From assembly GCA_947479455.1 (NCBI GenBank), contig CANJZE010000002.1, positions 162,222-226,221 on the forward strand: a stretch of DNA of 64,000 nucleotides, read 5' to 3'. How positions within the stretch are numbered: position 1 is the stretch's first letter; every line of letters starts with the position of its first letter. Source of the stretch: Bacteroidota bacterium (GTDB lineage Bacteria; Bacteroidota; Bacteroidia; Chitinophagales; LD1). The notes beneath the pieces are model-generated. The model was not told the origin of the DNA. It saw only the letters and a program-made list of their open reading frames with translations, and made no database searches. The position numbers were made by a program, and so were the translations under genes. Below, in pieces: positions 44,825-53,900 of this stretch.

Positions 44825-46251
44825 TCTTTCAAAAACTCACTGAACCATTTTCCGCTTGCTTTAATAGTTCGTTGTTGCGTTTTAAAATCAACGCCTACCA
44901 AGCCAAATCGCGGACGGAAACCTTCGGCCCATTCGAAATTATCCATAAAACTCCAAATGAAATAACCACCAACATCCACTCCTTCTTGCTTGGCTTTTAA
45001 AACCTGTTTCAAATAATCTTTAAGGAATTGAATTCGCTTGGTGTCGTTAATTTCTCCGTTTACATTTGCATCGGGAAAGGCGGCCCCATTTTCTGTAACA
45101 ATAATTTTAGGTATGTTTTTATACGCGCCAAATTTTTTGATGAGTTTGTAAATTCCCTCCGGATAAACTTCCCAACCCATATCGGTAATATCATGACCGA
45201 GTTTCTTGGCAGGTACATTTGCAAAATGAATGATGGGAATTAAACCCAATTGATAAACTACCATGCGCGAATAATTCTGCAAGCCAATGAAATCAAAATC
45301 GAATTTCATTTTCTCTGCATCGCCAACGAGCATGTGCTTTTCAATATGCTTACATGCCGGCAAATCTGCTTTCGGATATCCCAAGCCCAACACAGGATCA
45401 ATAAACAAACGATTGATAAAAGCATCTGCTCTTTTTGCAGCTTTTACATTGGCGGGTTTGTTGTTAGTTGCATCTACATGGCTACACGAAAATGTAGTAC
45501 CAATAGTTGCATCCTTCACGTTCGTTCGTAAAATTCTTCCGCCCGCACCGTGACACATAGTTACATGATGCACGGCTTTATAAAACTTATTGAAATTTAC
45601 ATAGCCGGGTGCATGCACACCAATTAAATATCCCAGTGGAACAAACGCCATTGGTTCATTGAACACCATCCAGTTTTTCACTTTGTCGCCATACTCTTTT
45701 GAAATTACGTTCACATATTCCTCGAACCATTTGATGGAATCGCGATTTGCCCAACCACCTTTATCTTCCAACGCCTGTGGCAAATCCCAATGGTAACAAG
45801 TCACCCACGGCTCTACATTTTCTTTCAAACATTTATCAATAACTCGATGGTAAAAATCAATTCCTTTTTGATTTACAGCACCAGTGCCCTGCGGCAAAAC
45901 ACGCGACCAGCCTATCGAAAACCGCGATGCGGGAATATTCATTTTGTGCATCAATTCAATATCACTTTCGTAGCGGTGATAAAAATCGCAAGCCACATCG
46001 CCCGTTTCGTGTGTTTTTATTTTGCCATTATGATGATGAACAAAATGGTCCCACACACTTTCTCCTTTACCATCTTCGTTCCAACCGCCTTCAATTTGAT
46101 AAGCAGCAGTAGCTGTTCCCCAAACAAAATCTTTCCCGAAATCGTTTCGCTTCAAATCTTCAGCCGAAAATATTTCAGCTAATAAATTATGTGGCAATAA
46201 AGTTCCTGCCGTAAGAATGGAACTGAGTTTTAAGTATTGTTCGCGTGTCAT
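44821..46251 (-). CDS. Family GH1 beta-glucosidase-like
   Basis: 476 residues. GH1 signatures: FVWGTATAAYQIEGGWNEDGKG, acid/base Glu in WMVFNEPMAFV, nucleophile Glu in IIVTENGAAF, and the aglycone/glycone end SFMDNFEWAEGFRPRFGLVGVDF. The first 35 residues (MTREQYLKLSSILTAGTLLP) look like a Tat-type leader lacking the second Arg, so localisation is uncertain. Hydrolyses beta-linked glucosides or related sugars. Upstream leader contains a heptamer tract. Confidence 0.9.
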   Translation of the reverse strand: MTREQYLKLSSILTAGTLLPHNLLAEIFSAEDLKRNDFGKDFVWGTATAAYQIEGGWNEDGKGESVWDHFVHHHNGKIKTHETGDVACDFYHRYESDIELMHKMNIPASRFSIGWSRVLPQGTGAVNQKGIDFYHRVIDKCLKENVEPWVTCYHWDLPQALEDKGGWANRDSIKWFEEYVNVISKEYGDKVKNWMVFNEPMAFVPLGYLIGVHAPGYVNFNKFYKAVHHVTMCHGAGGRILRTNVKDATIGTTFSCSHVDATNNKPANVKAAKRADAFINRLFIDPVLGLGYPKADLPACKHIEKHMLVGDAEKMKFDFDFIGLQNYSRMVVYQLGLIPIIHFANVPAKKLGHDITDMGWEVYPEGIYKLIKKFGAYKNIPKIIVTENGAAFPDANVNGEINDTKRIQFLKDYLKQVLKAKQEGVDVGGYFIWSFMDNFEWAEGFRPRFGLVGVDFKTQQRTIKASGKWFSEFLKD

Positions 46252-46260
46252 GGTAGAAGT

Positions 46261-46288
46261 TTAAAGGGTTAAATGGCTAAATGTTTAA
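46261..46288. repeat. Heptamer tract upstream of GH1 gene
   Basis: Four units (ttaaagg, gttaaat, ggctaaa, tgtttaa) in the 44-bp gap between holB and the GH1 gene. Confidence 0.65.
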
Positions 46289-46295
46289 ACGGAGT

Positions 46296-47447
46296 TTAAT
46301 CAACAACTACTTCTTCGTTCTTGAATACAGAAGCAATTTTGAAAGAATTGCTCATGAATAAAATTTTCGGATTGGCATTTCGCTCAATGTGATAATACAT
46401 GCGATTGAAAATTTTTGCCATGGTTTCTGTTTGTTCGGAACGAAGCTGTTTCGAAAACTTAGTGGCAAAAGCCAATTCCTCTCCATCCAACTTCTCTGAG
46501 TTTCCTATCAAAGAAATCATGGCGCACTCGCGTAAAAAGAAAAGCGCGTATTTCAAAAATAATTTTTGATTTTCTCTACCCGCTTTCGAAAAATCTTCCA
46601 CCCAATCGATCAAATTTTTTGTGTTATCACTGCTTGGTTTTAGTTTCAAACTATAGCAACAAAGCAACCAGGTTCGAAGTGTTTTGTCGTTAACGTTTTC
46701 ACCATCGGTCATGGAAAGTGCTGAATTAAAATTTCCGTCTGCCATGCGCGAAATTCTTTTCGCGCTGCCTTCATCCATTTCAAATTTTTGTAGCAACGCA
46801 AGTTTTATGTCTTCATCTTCAATCTGGTTCACTTTCAAAATCTGAACGCGGGAAATGATCGTATTCAAAATCATTTCTCCGTTTTCGGCAATCAAAATAA
46901 AAATGGTGTTCGGAGGTGGTTCTTCGAGCACCTTCAAAAGTATATTGCCTTCGTTACCTAAAAACTCAGTCAGCCAAATGATTTGAATTTTATACCCGCT
47001 CTCATAGGTTTTCAAACTCAGCTGGTGAATTATTTGTCGACATTCTTCCGCTGTAATATTTCCTTGTTTGTTTTCTGCACCAATATTCTGCATCCAGTCG
47101 TAGTAACTCATGTACACATTCTGTTGCAACGCACTGCGCCATTCCACAATAAAATCGGCACTTACAGCAGGAGAAGTTTTCTTCTCGGGTTTTATAACCG
47201 GAAAAGTAAAATGCAAATCGGGATGAATGAATTTTTGATTCTTTAAACAGGCAGAACAGGTTCCGCACGAATCATCTTCGGTTTTGTTTTCACATTGAAT
47301 AAACTGTGCAGTGGCAAGAGCCAGTGCGAGGTTTCCATTGCCTTCGGGCCCGAGCAACAGCAAAGCATGCGGAACTCTTCCTGCACTCGCCATGCCTATG
47401 AGTTTTCGTTTAACTTCTGTTTGCCCTATTACTTCTTTGAACTGCAT
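46296..47447 (-). CDS. holB: DNA polymerase III delta-prime subunit
   Basis: 383 residues. AAA+ clamp-loader pattern: IGQTEVKRKL, PHALLLLGPEGNGNLALALA (P-loop degenerate, as in delta-prime), zinc Cys cluster CENKTEDDSCGTCSACLKN, NILLKVLEEPPPNTIFILIAE (sensor), SRVQ. Part of the clamp loader with DnaX and HolA that places the sliding clamp on DNA. Ends 44 bp from the GH1 start; 1 bp after the glutathione peroxidase stop, so co-transcribed with it. Confidence 0.9.
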   Translation of the reverse strand: MQFKEVIGQTEVKRKLIGMASAGRVPHALLLLGPEGNGNLALALATAQFIQCENKTEDDSCGTCSACLKNQKFIHPDLHFTFPVIKPEKKTSPAVSADFIVEWRSALQQNVYMSYYDWMQNIGAENKQGNITAEECRQIIHQLSLKTYESGYKIQIIWLTEFLGNEGNILLKVLEEPPPNTIFILIAENGEMILNTIISRVQILKVNQIEDEDIKLALLQKFEMDEGSAKRISRMADGNFNSALSMTDGENVNDKTLRTWLLCCYSLKLKPSSDNTKNLIDWVEDFSKAGRENQKLFLKYALFFLRECAMISLIGNSEKLDGEELAFATKFSKQLRSEQTETMAKIFNRMYYHIERNANPKILFMSNSFKIASVFKNEEVVVD

Positions 47448-47448
47448 T

Positions 47449-47928
47449 TTATTTTTCTATCAGACTGATTACTTCTTCACTCAACGGGTCAACTGGTGCA
47501 CCAAAAATTTTTATCACGTTTCCGTTTTCATCAATTAAGTATTTCTGAAAATTCCATTTCACTTCGCTATCGCGATAACCATTGAGTTCTTTCTTCATCA
47601 AAAATTCATATAGAGGATGCGGATTGGTTCCGAGAATTTTCACTTTCTCTGTCAGTGGAAATGTAACTCCGAAATTCACTTCGCAGAATTGCTCGATTTC
47701 TTTTTCTGTTCCCGGCTCCTGCTCACCAAAATCGTTGCACGGCAAACCAATCACTTCAACTTTCCCTTTCAAATTCTGATATAGTTCTTCCAACTGTTTG
47801 TATTGTGGAGTAAAGCCGCAAGCCGAAGCGGTGTTTACCAATAAAATTTTTTTGCCTTTGAATTTTGAAAGATTCAGCTCGTTGCCTTTGATGTCTTTCA
47901 GCGGATAATCGTAAACTGTTTTGCTCAT
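47449..47928 (-). CDS. Glutathione peroxidase-family thiol peroxidase
   Basis: 159 residues from ATG 47928; longer in-frame starts up to 48000 would translate an intergenic heptamer tract and are rejected. Motifs: NTASACGFTPQY with the peroxidatic Cys (Cys instead of Sec), GLPCNDFGEQEPG with the resolving-Cys region, VKWNFQKYLID with Trp and Asn of the tetrad. Bacterial members usually use thioredoxin to reduce lipid or organic hydroperoxides. Followed by holB. Confidence 0.92.
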   Translation of the reverse strand: MSKTVYDYPLKDIKGNELNLSKFKGKKILLVNTASACGFTPQYKQLEELYQNLKGKVEVIGLPCNDFGEQEPGTEKEIEQFCEVNFGVTFPLTEKVKILGTNPHPLYEFLMKKELNGYRDSEVKWNFQKYLIDENGNVIKIFGAPVDPLSEEVISLIEK

Positions 47929-47943
47929 GCCGTGAAAATAGAA

Positions 47944-47978
47944 AAAGACGATAGACCTTGGACAGGAGAGATTAGACA
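47944..47978. repeat. Heptamer tract between gpx and divergent gene
   Basis: Five units (aaagacg, atagacc, ttggaca, ggagaga, ttagaca), the inverse complement family of tgtctat. Lies in the 74-bp divergent promoter region. Confidence 0.6.
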
Positions 47979-48002
47979 CCACAATTTTTAGATTTGCCAT
48001 AC

Positions 48003-48911
48003 ATGAAAATTGCGCACGTTATCAATCCTGTAAAGTTCAAGCCTGCATCTGAATTGCATGTGGCGCAGCCCATAACTTTTGAGAGCATTCGTGTGGCAAA
48101 AGAATTTGCACAAGGAAAAACGGAAGTGGAACTCTTTGCAATTAGCTATGAAGAAGACAACGAAATTGTTCCATCGTTCTTCAAACAACTTTCGAATTTA
48201 AATCGCTCAATTCTTGATTTTGGAAAGTTTTCTGACCCGAAAAAATATCCGCTGCTCAACGATGTGTTTCTTGCTTTATATAATGCCACCGATGCCGAGT
48301 ATCTCATCTATACCAATATTGACATTGCACTAATGCCGCAGTTTTATGTGGCAGTTTCAGAAATTCTGAAACAAGGACATGATGCGTTGCTTATCAATCG
48401 CAGAGGAATTTCAACTCATTACAAAACTGTAGAAGAACTGCCGTTGATGTATTCCGATTTCGGAAAACCACATCCCGGTTTCGACTGCTTCGTTTTCAAA
48501 AGAGAATTACTCAACAAAATTATTCTTGAAAACATTTGCCTTGGTGTTTCATTTAGTGAAGTGGCGGTGGTTCATAATTTTATTGCCTTTGCCGAAAATT
48601 TGAAATTGATAGACGACCTGCATCTCACTTTTCATATCGGCACTGAGGTAATGCCACCGCTCGTCCAGGAATATTATTGGCACAACAGAAATGAATACGA
48701 ACAAAAAATTTATCCGCGCATCAAGCATCTCCTTAGCATTGAAAAATTCCCTTACAGCCATTTACCGTTTCACAAACGAATACTGAAATGGATCTTGAAT
48801 CCGAATTTTAGAACCAAACAAGTTTTAGAACTCGAAGGCAAAAGTTTCGGCAGAAGGATGAAACACAAAATTGATTCCTTGCGGTTTTCATTGCTCGAAA
48901 AAACCAAATAA
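48003..48911 (+). CDS. Hypothetical protein, glycosyltransferase-A-like
   Basis: 302 residues from ATG 48003. Not a recognised family. Features: opening MKIAHVINPVKF, a middle YLIYTNIDIALMPQFYVAV with a D-x-D-like IDIA, and GKPHPGFDCFVFKRELL, together reminiscent of nucleotide-sugar-dependent GT-A transferases that report sightings of DxD metal sites. No membrane segment. C-terminal basic region KRILKWILNPNFRTKQ. Lies just before uvrC with a 16-bp gap. Function unproven. Confidence 0.6.
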   Translation: MKIAHVINPVKFKPASELHVAQPITFESIRVAKEFAQGKTEVELFAISYEEDNEIVPSFFKQLSNLNRSILDFGKFSDPKKYPLLNDVFLALYNATDAEYLIYTNIDIALMPQFYVAVSEILKQGHDALLINRRGISTHYKTVEELPLMYSDFGKPHPGFDCFVFKRELLNKIILENICLGVSFSEVAVVHNFIAFAENLKLIDDLHLTFHIGTEVMPPLVQEYYWHNRNEYEQKIYPRIKHLLSIEKFPYSHLPFHKRILKWILNPNFRTKQVLELEGKSFGRRMKHKIDSLRFSLLEKTK

Positions 48912-48927
48912 TTATTTTCTCCTCTCA

Positions 48928-50742
48928 ATGACTCCCGAAGAATTTAAAACTTATCGTGAATCGCTACCGAATCAGCCGGGCATTTATAAATACCTCAATG
49001 AGCAAGGTGAAATTATTTACATAGGCAAAGCGAAAGATTTAAAGAAGCGCGTAAGTTCCTACTTCACCAACAACATGCACTCGAACCGTATCAAGCGCAT
49101 GATTCATTTCATTACCAAGTTTGAATTTGTAATTGTTGATACAGAGCAAGACGCTTTTTTGCTCGAGAATTCGCTGATTAAAAAATATCAGCCGCGCTAC
49201 AATGTAATGCTGAAAGATGACAAGACCTATCCATTCATTTGCATTAAGAAAGAACCTTTCCCGCGTGTGTTTTTCACCCGAAGAATAATTAAAGATGGCT
49301 CTGAATATCTCGGACCTTATACCTCTATGTATAACGCGCGCATCGTGTTGGATTTAATGCGTGAAATTTTTCCATTGCGCACCTGCAACTTAAACCTTTC
49401 GCAAAAAAATATTGAAGCCGGAAAATTTAAAGTGTGTTTGGAATATCATTTGAAAAATTGTCTCGGTCCTTGTCAGGCATTGCAAACGGAGGAAGACTAT
49501 GATGAAGAAATTCAGCAAATCAGAAATATTCTGAAAAGCAATTTTGGCTCGGTGAAAAATTATTTAAAAAAGAAAATGACTGAATATGCCGACCAAACGC
49601 TTTTTGAAAAAGCAGAAGAGTTTCGGCAGAAACTGGAAATACTTACGGGTTTTGAAAACAAATCGACCATCGTAAATCCACGACTTACCGATATAGATGT
49701 GTACGGTTACACCGAAAATGAAACCGATGCATTTATGAATTACCTGAAAATTGTAAACGGAACAGTCGTAAAAACACGCGCTATAGAAGTGAAGCGCGTG
49801 TTGGATGAAACCAAAGAAGAATTGTTGCTACGAGCAATTCTCGAACACTCGATGGAAGAAACAGAACCAGCAAGCGAATTGCTTGTGCCGTTTGAAATTG
49901 ATTTTCCTTTTGAAAACATAAAACTCACCGTGCCGCAGGCAGGTGACAAAAAACGTTTGCTCGATTTAGCGGTGAAGAATGCGCTTTACATGCGGCAGGA
50001 ACGTGTGAAACAAAACATGACTGCCGAGGAAAAGAAACCGAGTTTCAGAATTATGAAAACGCTTAAAGACGATTTGAAACTCAAAGACCTGCCGCGCCAT
50101 ATTGAATGCTTCGACAATTCAAATATTCAGGGAACGAATCCGGTGAGTGCCTGCGTGGTTTTTAAAGACGCCAAGCCATCGAAAAAAGATTACCGCCATT
50201 TCAATATTAAAACGGTGGAAGGTCCCGATGATTTTGCTTCGATGCATGAAGTAATTACACGCAGATATAAACGAATGATTGATGAAGAGCAGGAACTTCC
50301 GCAACTGATAATTGTGGATGGAGGCAAAGGGCAACTTAGTAGCGCAGTGGATGCGCTGAAACAACTGGATTTGTATGGAAAAATTCCCGTCATAGGAATA
50401 GCGAAACGTTTAGAAGAAATTTATTTCCCCGAAGATTCATTGCCTTTATACATCAACAAAAAATCTGAATCGCTGAAGTTGATTCAGAAAATGCGCGATG
50501 AAGCACATCGCTTTGGAATAACTCACCACCGTCAACGCAGAAGTAACGCTTCGTTGCATTCTGAACTGATAGATATAAAAGGTGTGGGTGAAAAAACGTT
50601 TGAACTGCTGATGAAAAAATACAAGAGCGTTAAAAAACTTCGTGAAGTTGAACTGGCAGAATTAACGGAGTTAATAGGCGAGAGCAGAGCCAAACTTTTG
50701 AAAGAATATTTTGCGGGAGAATCGAATACAAATGCCGTTTAA
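48928..50742 (+). CDS. uvrC: Excinuclease ABC subunit C
   Basis: 604 residues from ATG 48928. Domain order: GIY-YIG nuclease (PGIYKYLNEQGEIIYIGKAKDL), Cys-rich/UVR region (DQTLFEKAEEFRQKLEIL), UvrC RNase H endonuclease (HIECFDNSNIQGTNPVSACVVF, IVDGGKGQLSSA) and tandem HhH at the end (IKGVGEKTFELLMKKYKS, LTELIGESRAKLL). Makes both incisions in nucleotide excision repair with UvrB. Stop overlaps the convergent Uma2 gene by 4 bp. Confidence 0.96.
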   Translation: MTPEEFKTYRESLPNQPGIYKYLNEQGEIIYIGKAKDLKKRVSSYFTNNMHSNRIKRMIHFITKFEFVIVDTEQDAFLLENSLIKKYQPRYNVMLKDDKTYPFICIKKEPFPRVFFTRRIIKDGSEYLGPYTSMYNARIVLDLMREIFPLRTCNLNLSQKNIEAGKFKVCLEYHLKNCLGPCQALQTEEDYDEEIQQIRNILKSNFGSVKNYLKKKMTEYADQTLFEKAEEFRQKLEILTGFENKSTIVNPRLTDIDVYGYTENETDAFMNYLKIVNGTVVKTRAIEVKRVLDETKEELLLRAILEHSMEETEPASELLVPFEIDFPFENIKLTVPQAGDKKRLLDLAVKNALYMRQERVKQNMTAEEKKPSFRIMKTLKDDLKLKDLPRHIECFDNSNIQGTNPVSACVVFKDAKPSKKDYRHFNIKTVEGPDDFASMHEVITRRYKRMIDEEQELPQLIIVDGGKGQLSSAVDALKQLDLYGKIPVIGIAKRLEEIYFPEDSLPLYINKKSESLKLIQKMRDEAHRFGITHHRQRRSNASLHSELIDIKGVGEKTFELLMKKYKSVKKLREVELAELTELIGESRAKLLKEYFAGESNTNAV

Positions 50743-51311
50743 AAATCTTTTTTGAAAATATCTTTAAGATTAGCAGTAAAGCCCTTGAGTATTTTTGATT
50801 CCACTTTTCCCTTTACTTCTGCGGTGGAAAAAAGTTGATACTTCTTTTTTACGATGGTGAAAATTTCTACTGTTTGATTGGCTGGGTCAACAATCCAGTA
50901 TTCTGGAATTTGAAAACGCTCATATAACTCCATCTTCTTCACACGGTCATAACGCATATATCCGGGAGAAATAATTTCAACCACACAGTCGGGAATTCCT
51001 TTGATAGCTTTTTCAGTAATTATTTCAAAATTCTCTTTTGCTACAAAAAGAATATCAGGTTGAACCACATTTTCTCTGCTTAAAACAACATCCATTGGAG
51101 CGATTGTAATAGTCCCAATTTTTGTTTTCTTACAAAAGGTTCTCATCAGCACAGTTAAGTTTAGCGATGAGTTTTGGTGTGTGAAACTTGGTGCTGGTGC
51201 CATAAAAAGAGATTGGTCAATAATTTCGCAACGCAGTTCTGCCGGAAGAAAAGCATAGTCTTCATAGCTCCATTTGGCTTTTTCGCGTATTGCTGCTTTG
51301 GTCATTATCAT
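50739..51311 (-). CDS. Uma2-family putative endonuclease (DUF820)
   Basis: 190 residues from ATG 51311 (51305 also possible). PD-(D/E)xK-like fold pattern: DYAFLPAELRCEIIDQSLFMAPAPS, VVQPDILFVAKEN, DCVVEIISPGYMRYDRVKKMELYERFQIPEYWIVDPANQTVEIF. Acidic residues of the putative metal site are kept. Family function is unclear; the fold is that of restriction-like nucleases. Starts 5 bp after the upstream methyltransferase stop, so they form a small operon. Confidence 0.85.
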   Translation of the reverse strand: MIMTKAAIREKAKWSYEDYAFLPAELRCEIIDQSLFMAPAPSFTHQNSSLNLTVLMRTFCKKTKIGTITIAPMDVVLSRENVVQPDILFVAKENFEIITEKAIKGIPDCVVEIISPGYMRYDRVKKMELYERFQIPEYWIVDPANQTVEIFTIVKKKYQLFSTAEVKGKVESKILKGFTANLKDIFKKDF

Positions 51312-51315
51312 AAAG

Positions 51316-51969
51316 CTAAGATAGATTTTTGGTAGCCACAATCAAATAATGGTCGAAGAAAAATTCGTGTTTCAAACGAATTGATTTCAGAATTTTAATT
51401 CCCCGCCTTTCAAGAAATGATTGGTACTCCGCCAAATCAAATTGATGCGGATGAAGGATATCTCCGGGAATCAAACGAAATAGATTTTTGAAGAAAGCGT
51501 GGTTATGCGCATCTATGGTGAGCACCAAATTTCTTCGCTCGCCTACACAATCCACCAATACATCCATCGCCTTTTCAAAATCGCGCACATGGTTAATGGC
51601 ATTCATACAAAAAACGAAATCGAATTTTTCTTTCGGTTCAAATTCTTCAATAGTTGCTTTCACGAACTTCACGTTCTTAAAATCCTTTCTGCTGAAAAAT
51701 GGAATCTGCTTTTCGTATTCCTCTATTAAAGGGTCAACAGCCGTTACATCATAAGCGCCATACATCATAAACACTCCCGATGGACCGCATCCTAAATCAA
51801 TAATTTTTGCATCGCTCCAAATCTGCATTTCATCGGGCAACATGGAGAGGATGGCGCCCCACCATTGTTTCTTCCAAGCCAAATATTCCTCTACGTTTTT
51901 TTCACGCGAATAATTTTTCCACCAGCGCAGTTCAAACCATTGAGCAATTTTCCATCTAATAAATGTCAT
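51316..51969 (-). CDS. Class I SAM-dependent methyltransferase
   Basis: 217 residues from ATG 51969. SAM motif I IIDLGCGPSGVFM, motif II region VTAVDPLIEEY, post-I VKFVKATIEEFEP and FDFVFCMNAINHVRDFEKAMD. Small-molecule or natural-product type methyltransferase; substrate unknown. A GTG start at 51993 would add residues encoded by a repeat-like sequence and is not preferred. Confidence 0.85.
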   Translation of the reverse strand: MTFIRWKIAQWFELRWWKNYSREKNVEEYLAWKKQWWGAILSMLPDEMQIWSDAKIIDLGCGPSGVFMMYGAYDVTAVDPLIEEYEKQIPFFSRKDFKNVKFVKATIEEFEPKEKFDFVFCMNAINHVRDFEKAMDVLVDCVGERRNLVLTIDAHNHAFFKNLFRLIPGDILHPHQFDLAEYQSFLERRGIKILKSIRLKHEFFFDHYLIVATKNLS

Positions 51970-51990
51970 ACTGAGTCTTATCGAAGTATC
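51964..51990. repeat. Dispersed repeat-like palindrome at methyltransferase start
   Basis: Contains catact-gag...tcga-agtatcc with complementary ends (atact/agtat). It resembles, from memory, a palindromic repeat common in Bacteroidota intergenic DNA; only one copy is in the window, so this is weak. Confidence 0.35.
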
Positions 51991-52031
51991 CACAATAATC
52001 TTTTAAAATTTCCACAAGGCTCGTAAAAAAG

Positions 52032-52061
52032 TTTGTCCATTAAATTAACCGTCTATTTTCG
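52032..52061 (+). promoter_or_regulatory. Predicted rnpB promoter
   Basis: TTTG at 52032-52035, 18-nt spacer, TATTTTCG at 52054-52061 (near TAnnTTTG), 6 nt before the expected RNA 5' end. Confidence 0.55.
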
Positions 52062-52067
52062 CCTACT

Positions 52068-52453
52068 GTTGCATGCTGCTTCATCGTTCTTTGCAAAAAG
52101 GAAAGGAAAGTCCGGACAATACAGAGCACCGCATCCCGATAACATCGGGACTTCCGATAAAACGGAATGAGATAGTGCCACAGAAAATAACTGCTATTCA
52201 AAGTCCCCTTTAGGGGATTTAGGGGTGGTGAGGGTGAAAACGTGCGGTAAGAGCGCACGGGTAATTACAGAGATGTATTTACAGGGTAAACCTTGCAGAT
52301 TGTAAGCCCACGTATATCAACGCTTGAGTGCTGCTCGCACGAGTTGAGGGGTTGGGTGCAACAGGTAGTAAGCAATTGCTATCGCAGATAAATGATGAGG
52401 GCTTTGATTTATTTCAGAGAACAGAATCCGGCTTACAGGCATGCAGCTTTTTT
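52068..52453 (+). ncRNA. rnpB: RNase P RNA (bacterial type A)
   Basis: Catalytic RNA of RNase P, which matures tRNA 5' ends. P1 pairs gttgcatgc (52068-52076) with gcatgcagc (52439-52447), 9 bp with one G-U. Conserved core: gaaaggaaagtccggac (52101 onward), gatagtgccacagaaaa, gtgaaaacgtgcggtaag, and acagaatccggcttac near the 3' end. U-run at 52448-52453 with an inverted repeat soon after for termination. Odd point: the P8/P9-region hairpin is the same 26 bp as an intergenic repeat at 37069-37094. Confidence 0.93.
52201..52226. repeat. 26-bp dispersed repeat inside rnpB
   Basis: Same 26 bp as 37069-37094, placed between the conserved cacagaaaa and gggtgaaaa segments of RNase P RNA, where its hairpin takes the place of a variable helix. 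Confidence 0.9.
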
Positions 52454-52471
52454 GATTTAAAATTTAAAATT

Positions 52472-52529
52472 GAAGATTGAAAATTCCAATGGTATTCAAT
52501 TTTCAATCTTCATTATTCAATATTCAATT
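52472..52529. repeat. Inverted repeat plus ttcaatt heptamer tract
   Basis: A perfect 14-bp stem (52472-52485 with 52498-52511) and five heptamers (ttcaatt, ttcaatc, ttcatta, ttcaata, ttcaatt; 52495-52529) between rnpB and the NtrC-like ATG at 52536. May act as the rnpB terminator and as a leader structure. Confidence 0.75.
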
Positions 52530-52535
52530 TAAAAA

Positions 52536-53891
52536 ATGGCAAACATTCTAATAGCAGATGATGAAAAAAGCATCCGCAAAACACTGCGCGAAATTCTTGA
52601 GTACGAAAGTTACAAAGTAGATGAAGCGGCTGATGGCGCACAGGCATTTGAAATGTTGAAGGATGGCGATTACGCTTGCGCCTTACTCGATATTAAAATG
52701 CCGAAGATGGATGGACTTGAAGTGCTCACAAAGTTGCAAGGCACCGATTGCGAAACTCCCATTATTATGATTTCGGGACACGGCACCGTGGAGAATGCCG
52801 TTGAAGCCACTAAGAAAGGAGCGTTTGATTTCATCAACAAGCCACCCGATTTAAATCGATTGCTGATTACCGTTCGCAATGCACTGGATAAATCAAACCT
52901 GGTTACGGAAACAAAAGTTTTGAAGAGAAAAGTGAGTAAGACCCGCGAAATGATTGGCGACTCACCGGCTATCATAAAAATTAAAGAAACCATTGAGCGT
53001 GTTGCGCCTACCGAAGCGCGCGTAATGATTACCGGTGAAAACGGAACAGGAAAAGAATTAGTAGCGCGCTGGATTCATGAAAAAAGTAATCGTGCAAATG
53101 GTCCTTTAATTGAAGTTAACTGTGCGGCAATTCCTACTGAACTAATCGAAAGCGAATTGTTTGGTCACGAGAAAGGTGCGTTCACTTCGGCTATTAAACA
53201 ACGTATCGGAAAATTTGAATCGGCTAATGGCGGCACCCTTTTCTTAGATGAAATTGGCGACATGAGTTTGAGTGCTCAGGCAAAAGTTTTGCGCGCGTTG
53301 CAGGAAAGCAGAATTACCCGTGTAGGTGGCGATAAAGATATAATGGTAGATGTGCGCGTGATCGCTGCCACCAACAAAGACCTGCTGAAAGAAACTGAAG
53401 AAGGAAGATTCCGCATGGATTTGTATCACCGTATCAGCGTAATTTTAATTCACGTTCCATCATTGAATGAAAGAACAGATGATGTGCCAATGCTGGCAGA
53501 AAGATTTGTAAAAGAAATTTGCGAAGACTATTCTATTCCTAAAAAGTTGATTACACCTAAAGCTTTTGAAGAATTAAAAACAATGAACTGGGAAGGAAAC
53601 ATTCGCGAGTTGCGAAATGTAATTGAGCGTTTGGTAATTCTCTCTGACCAAAAAATTACAGAAGCCGAAGTGCGTGCTTTCGTTACCAATACACAGGCTA
53701 AGGATACACCGACAGATTTGTTCGAACAGTTCGACAAGTTTCAGGATTTTAAAGAGCATATCGAAAAATTGTTCATTGAACACAAACTCAAAAAGTTTGG
53801 ATGGAACGTTTCGAAAACTGCCGAGGTGCTCGATATTCAACGAAGCCACCTTTACAACAAAATTGAAAAATACGATTTAAGACGTCAGTAA
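52536..53891 (+). CDS. Sigma-54-dependent response regulator (NtrC family)
   Basis: 451 residues. Receiver domain with acceptor D52 ([11 protein letters not shown]); AAA+ domain with Walker A GENGTGKE (167-174), Walker [12 protein letters not shown] (232-242), R-finger region, [17 protein letters not shown]-terminal HTH ([24 protein letters not shown]). The sigma-54 contact loop reads GAFTSA (214-219) rather than GAFTGA. Activates sigma-54 promoters after phosphorylation; its sensor kinase is not in the window. Leader region carries the heptamer tract described nearby. Confidence 0.93.
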   Translation: MANILIADDEKSIRKTLREILEYESYKVDEAADGAQAFEMLKDGDYACALLDIKMPKMDGLEVLTKLQGTDCETPIIMISGHGTVENAVEATKKGAFDFINKPPDLNRLLITVRNALDKSNLVTETKVLKRKVSKTREMIGDSPAIIKIKETIERVAPTEARVMITGENGTGKELVARWIHEKSNRANGPLIEVNCAAIPTELIESELFGHEKGAFTSAIKQRIGKFESANGGTLFLDEIGDMSLSAQAKVLRALQESRITRVGGDKDIMVDVRVIAATNKDLLKETEEGRFRMDLYHRISVILIHVPSLNERTDDVPMLAERFVKEICEDYSIPKKLITPKAFEELKTMNWEGNIRELRNVIERLVILSDQKITEAEVRAFVTNTQAKDTPTDLFEQFDKFQDFKEHIEKLFIEHKLKKFGWNVSKTAEVLDIQRSHLYNKIEKYDLRRQ

Positions 53892-53900
53892 TTTTTACCA

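Noticed and set aside
47929-48000. Longer N-terminus for the glutathione peroxidase
   Set aside because: The extra 24 residues translate a heptamer tract and overlap the divergent promoter; family members start at MSKTVYDYP-like sequence.
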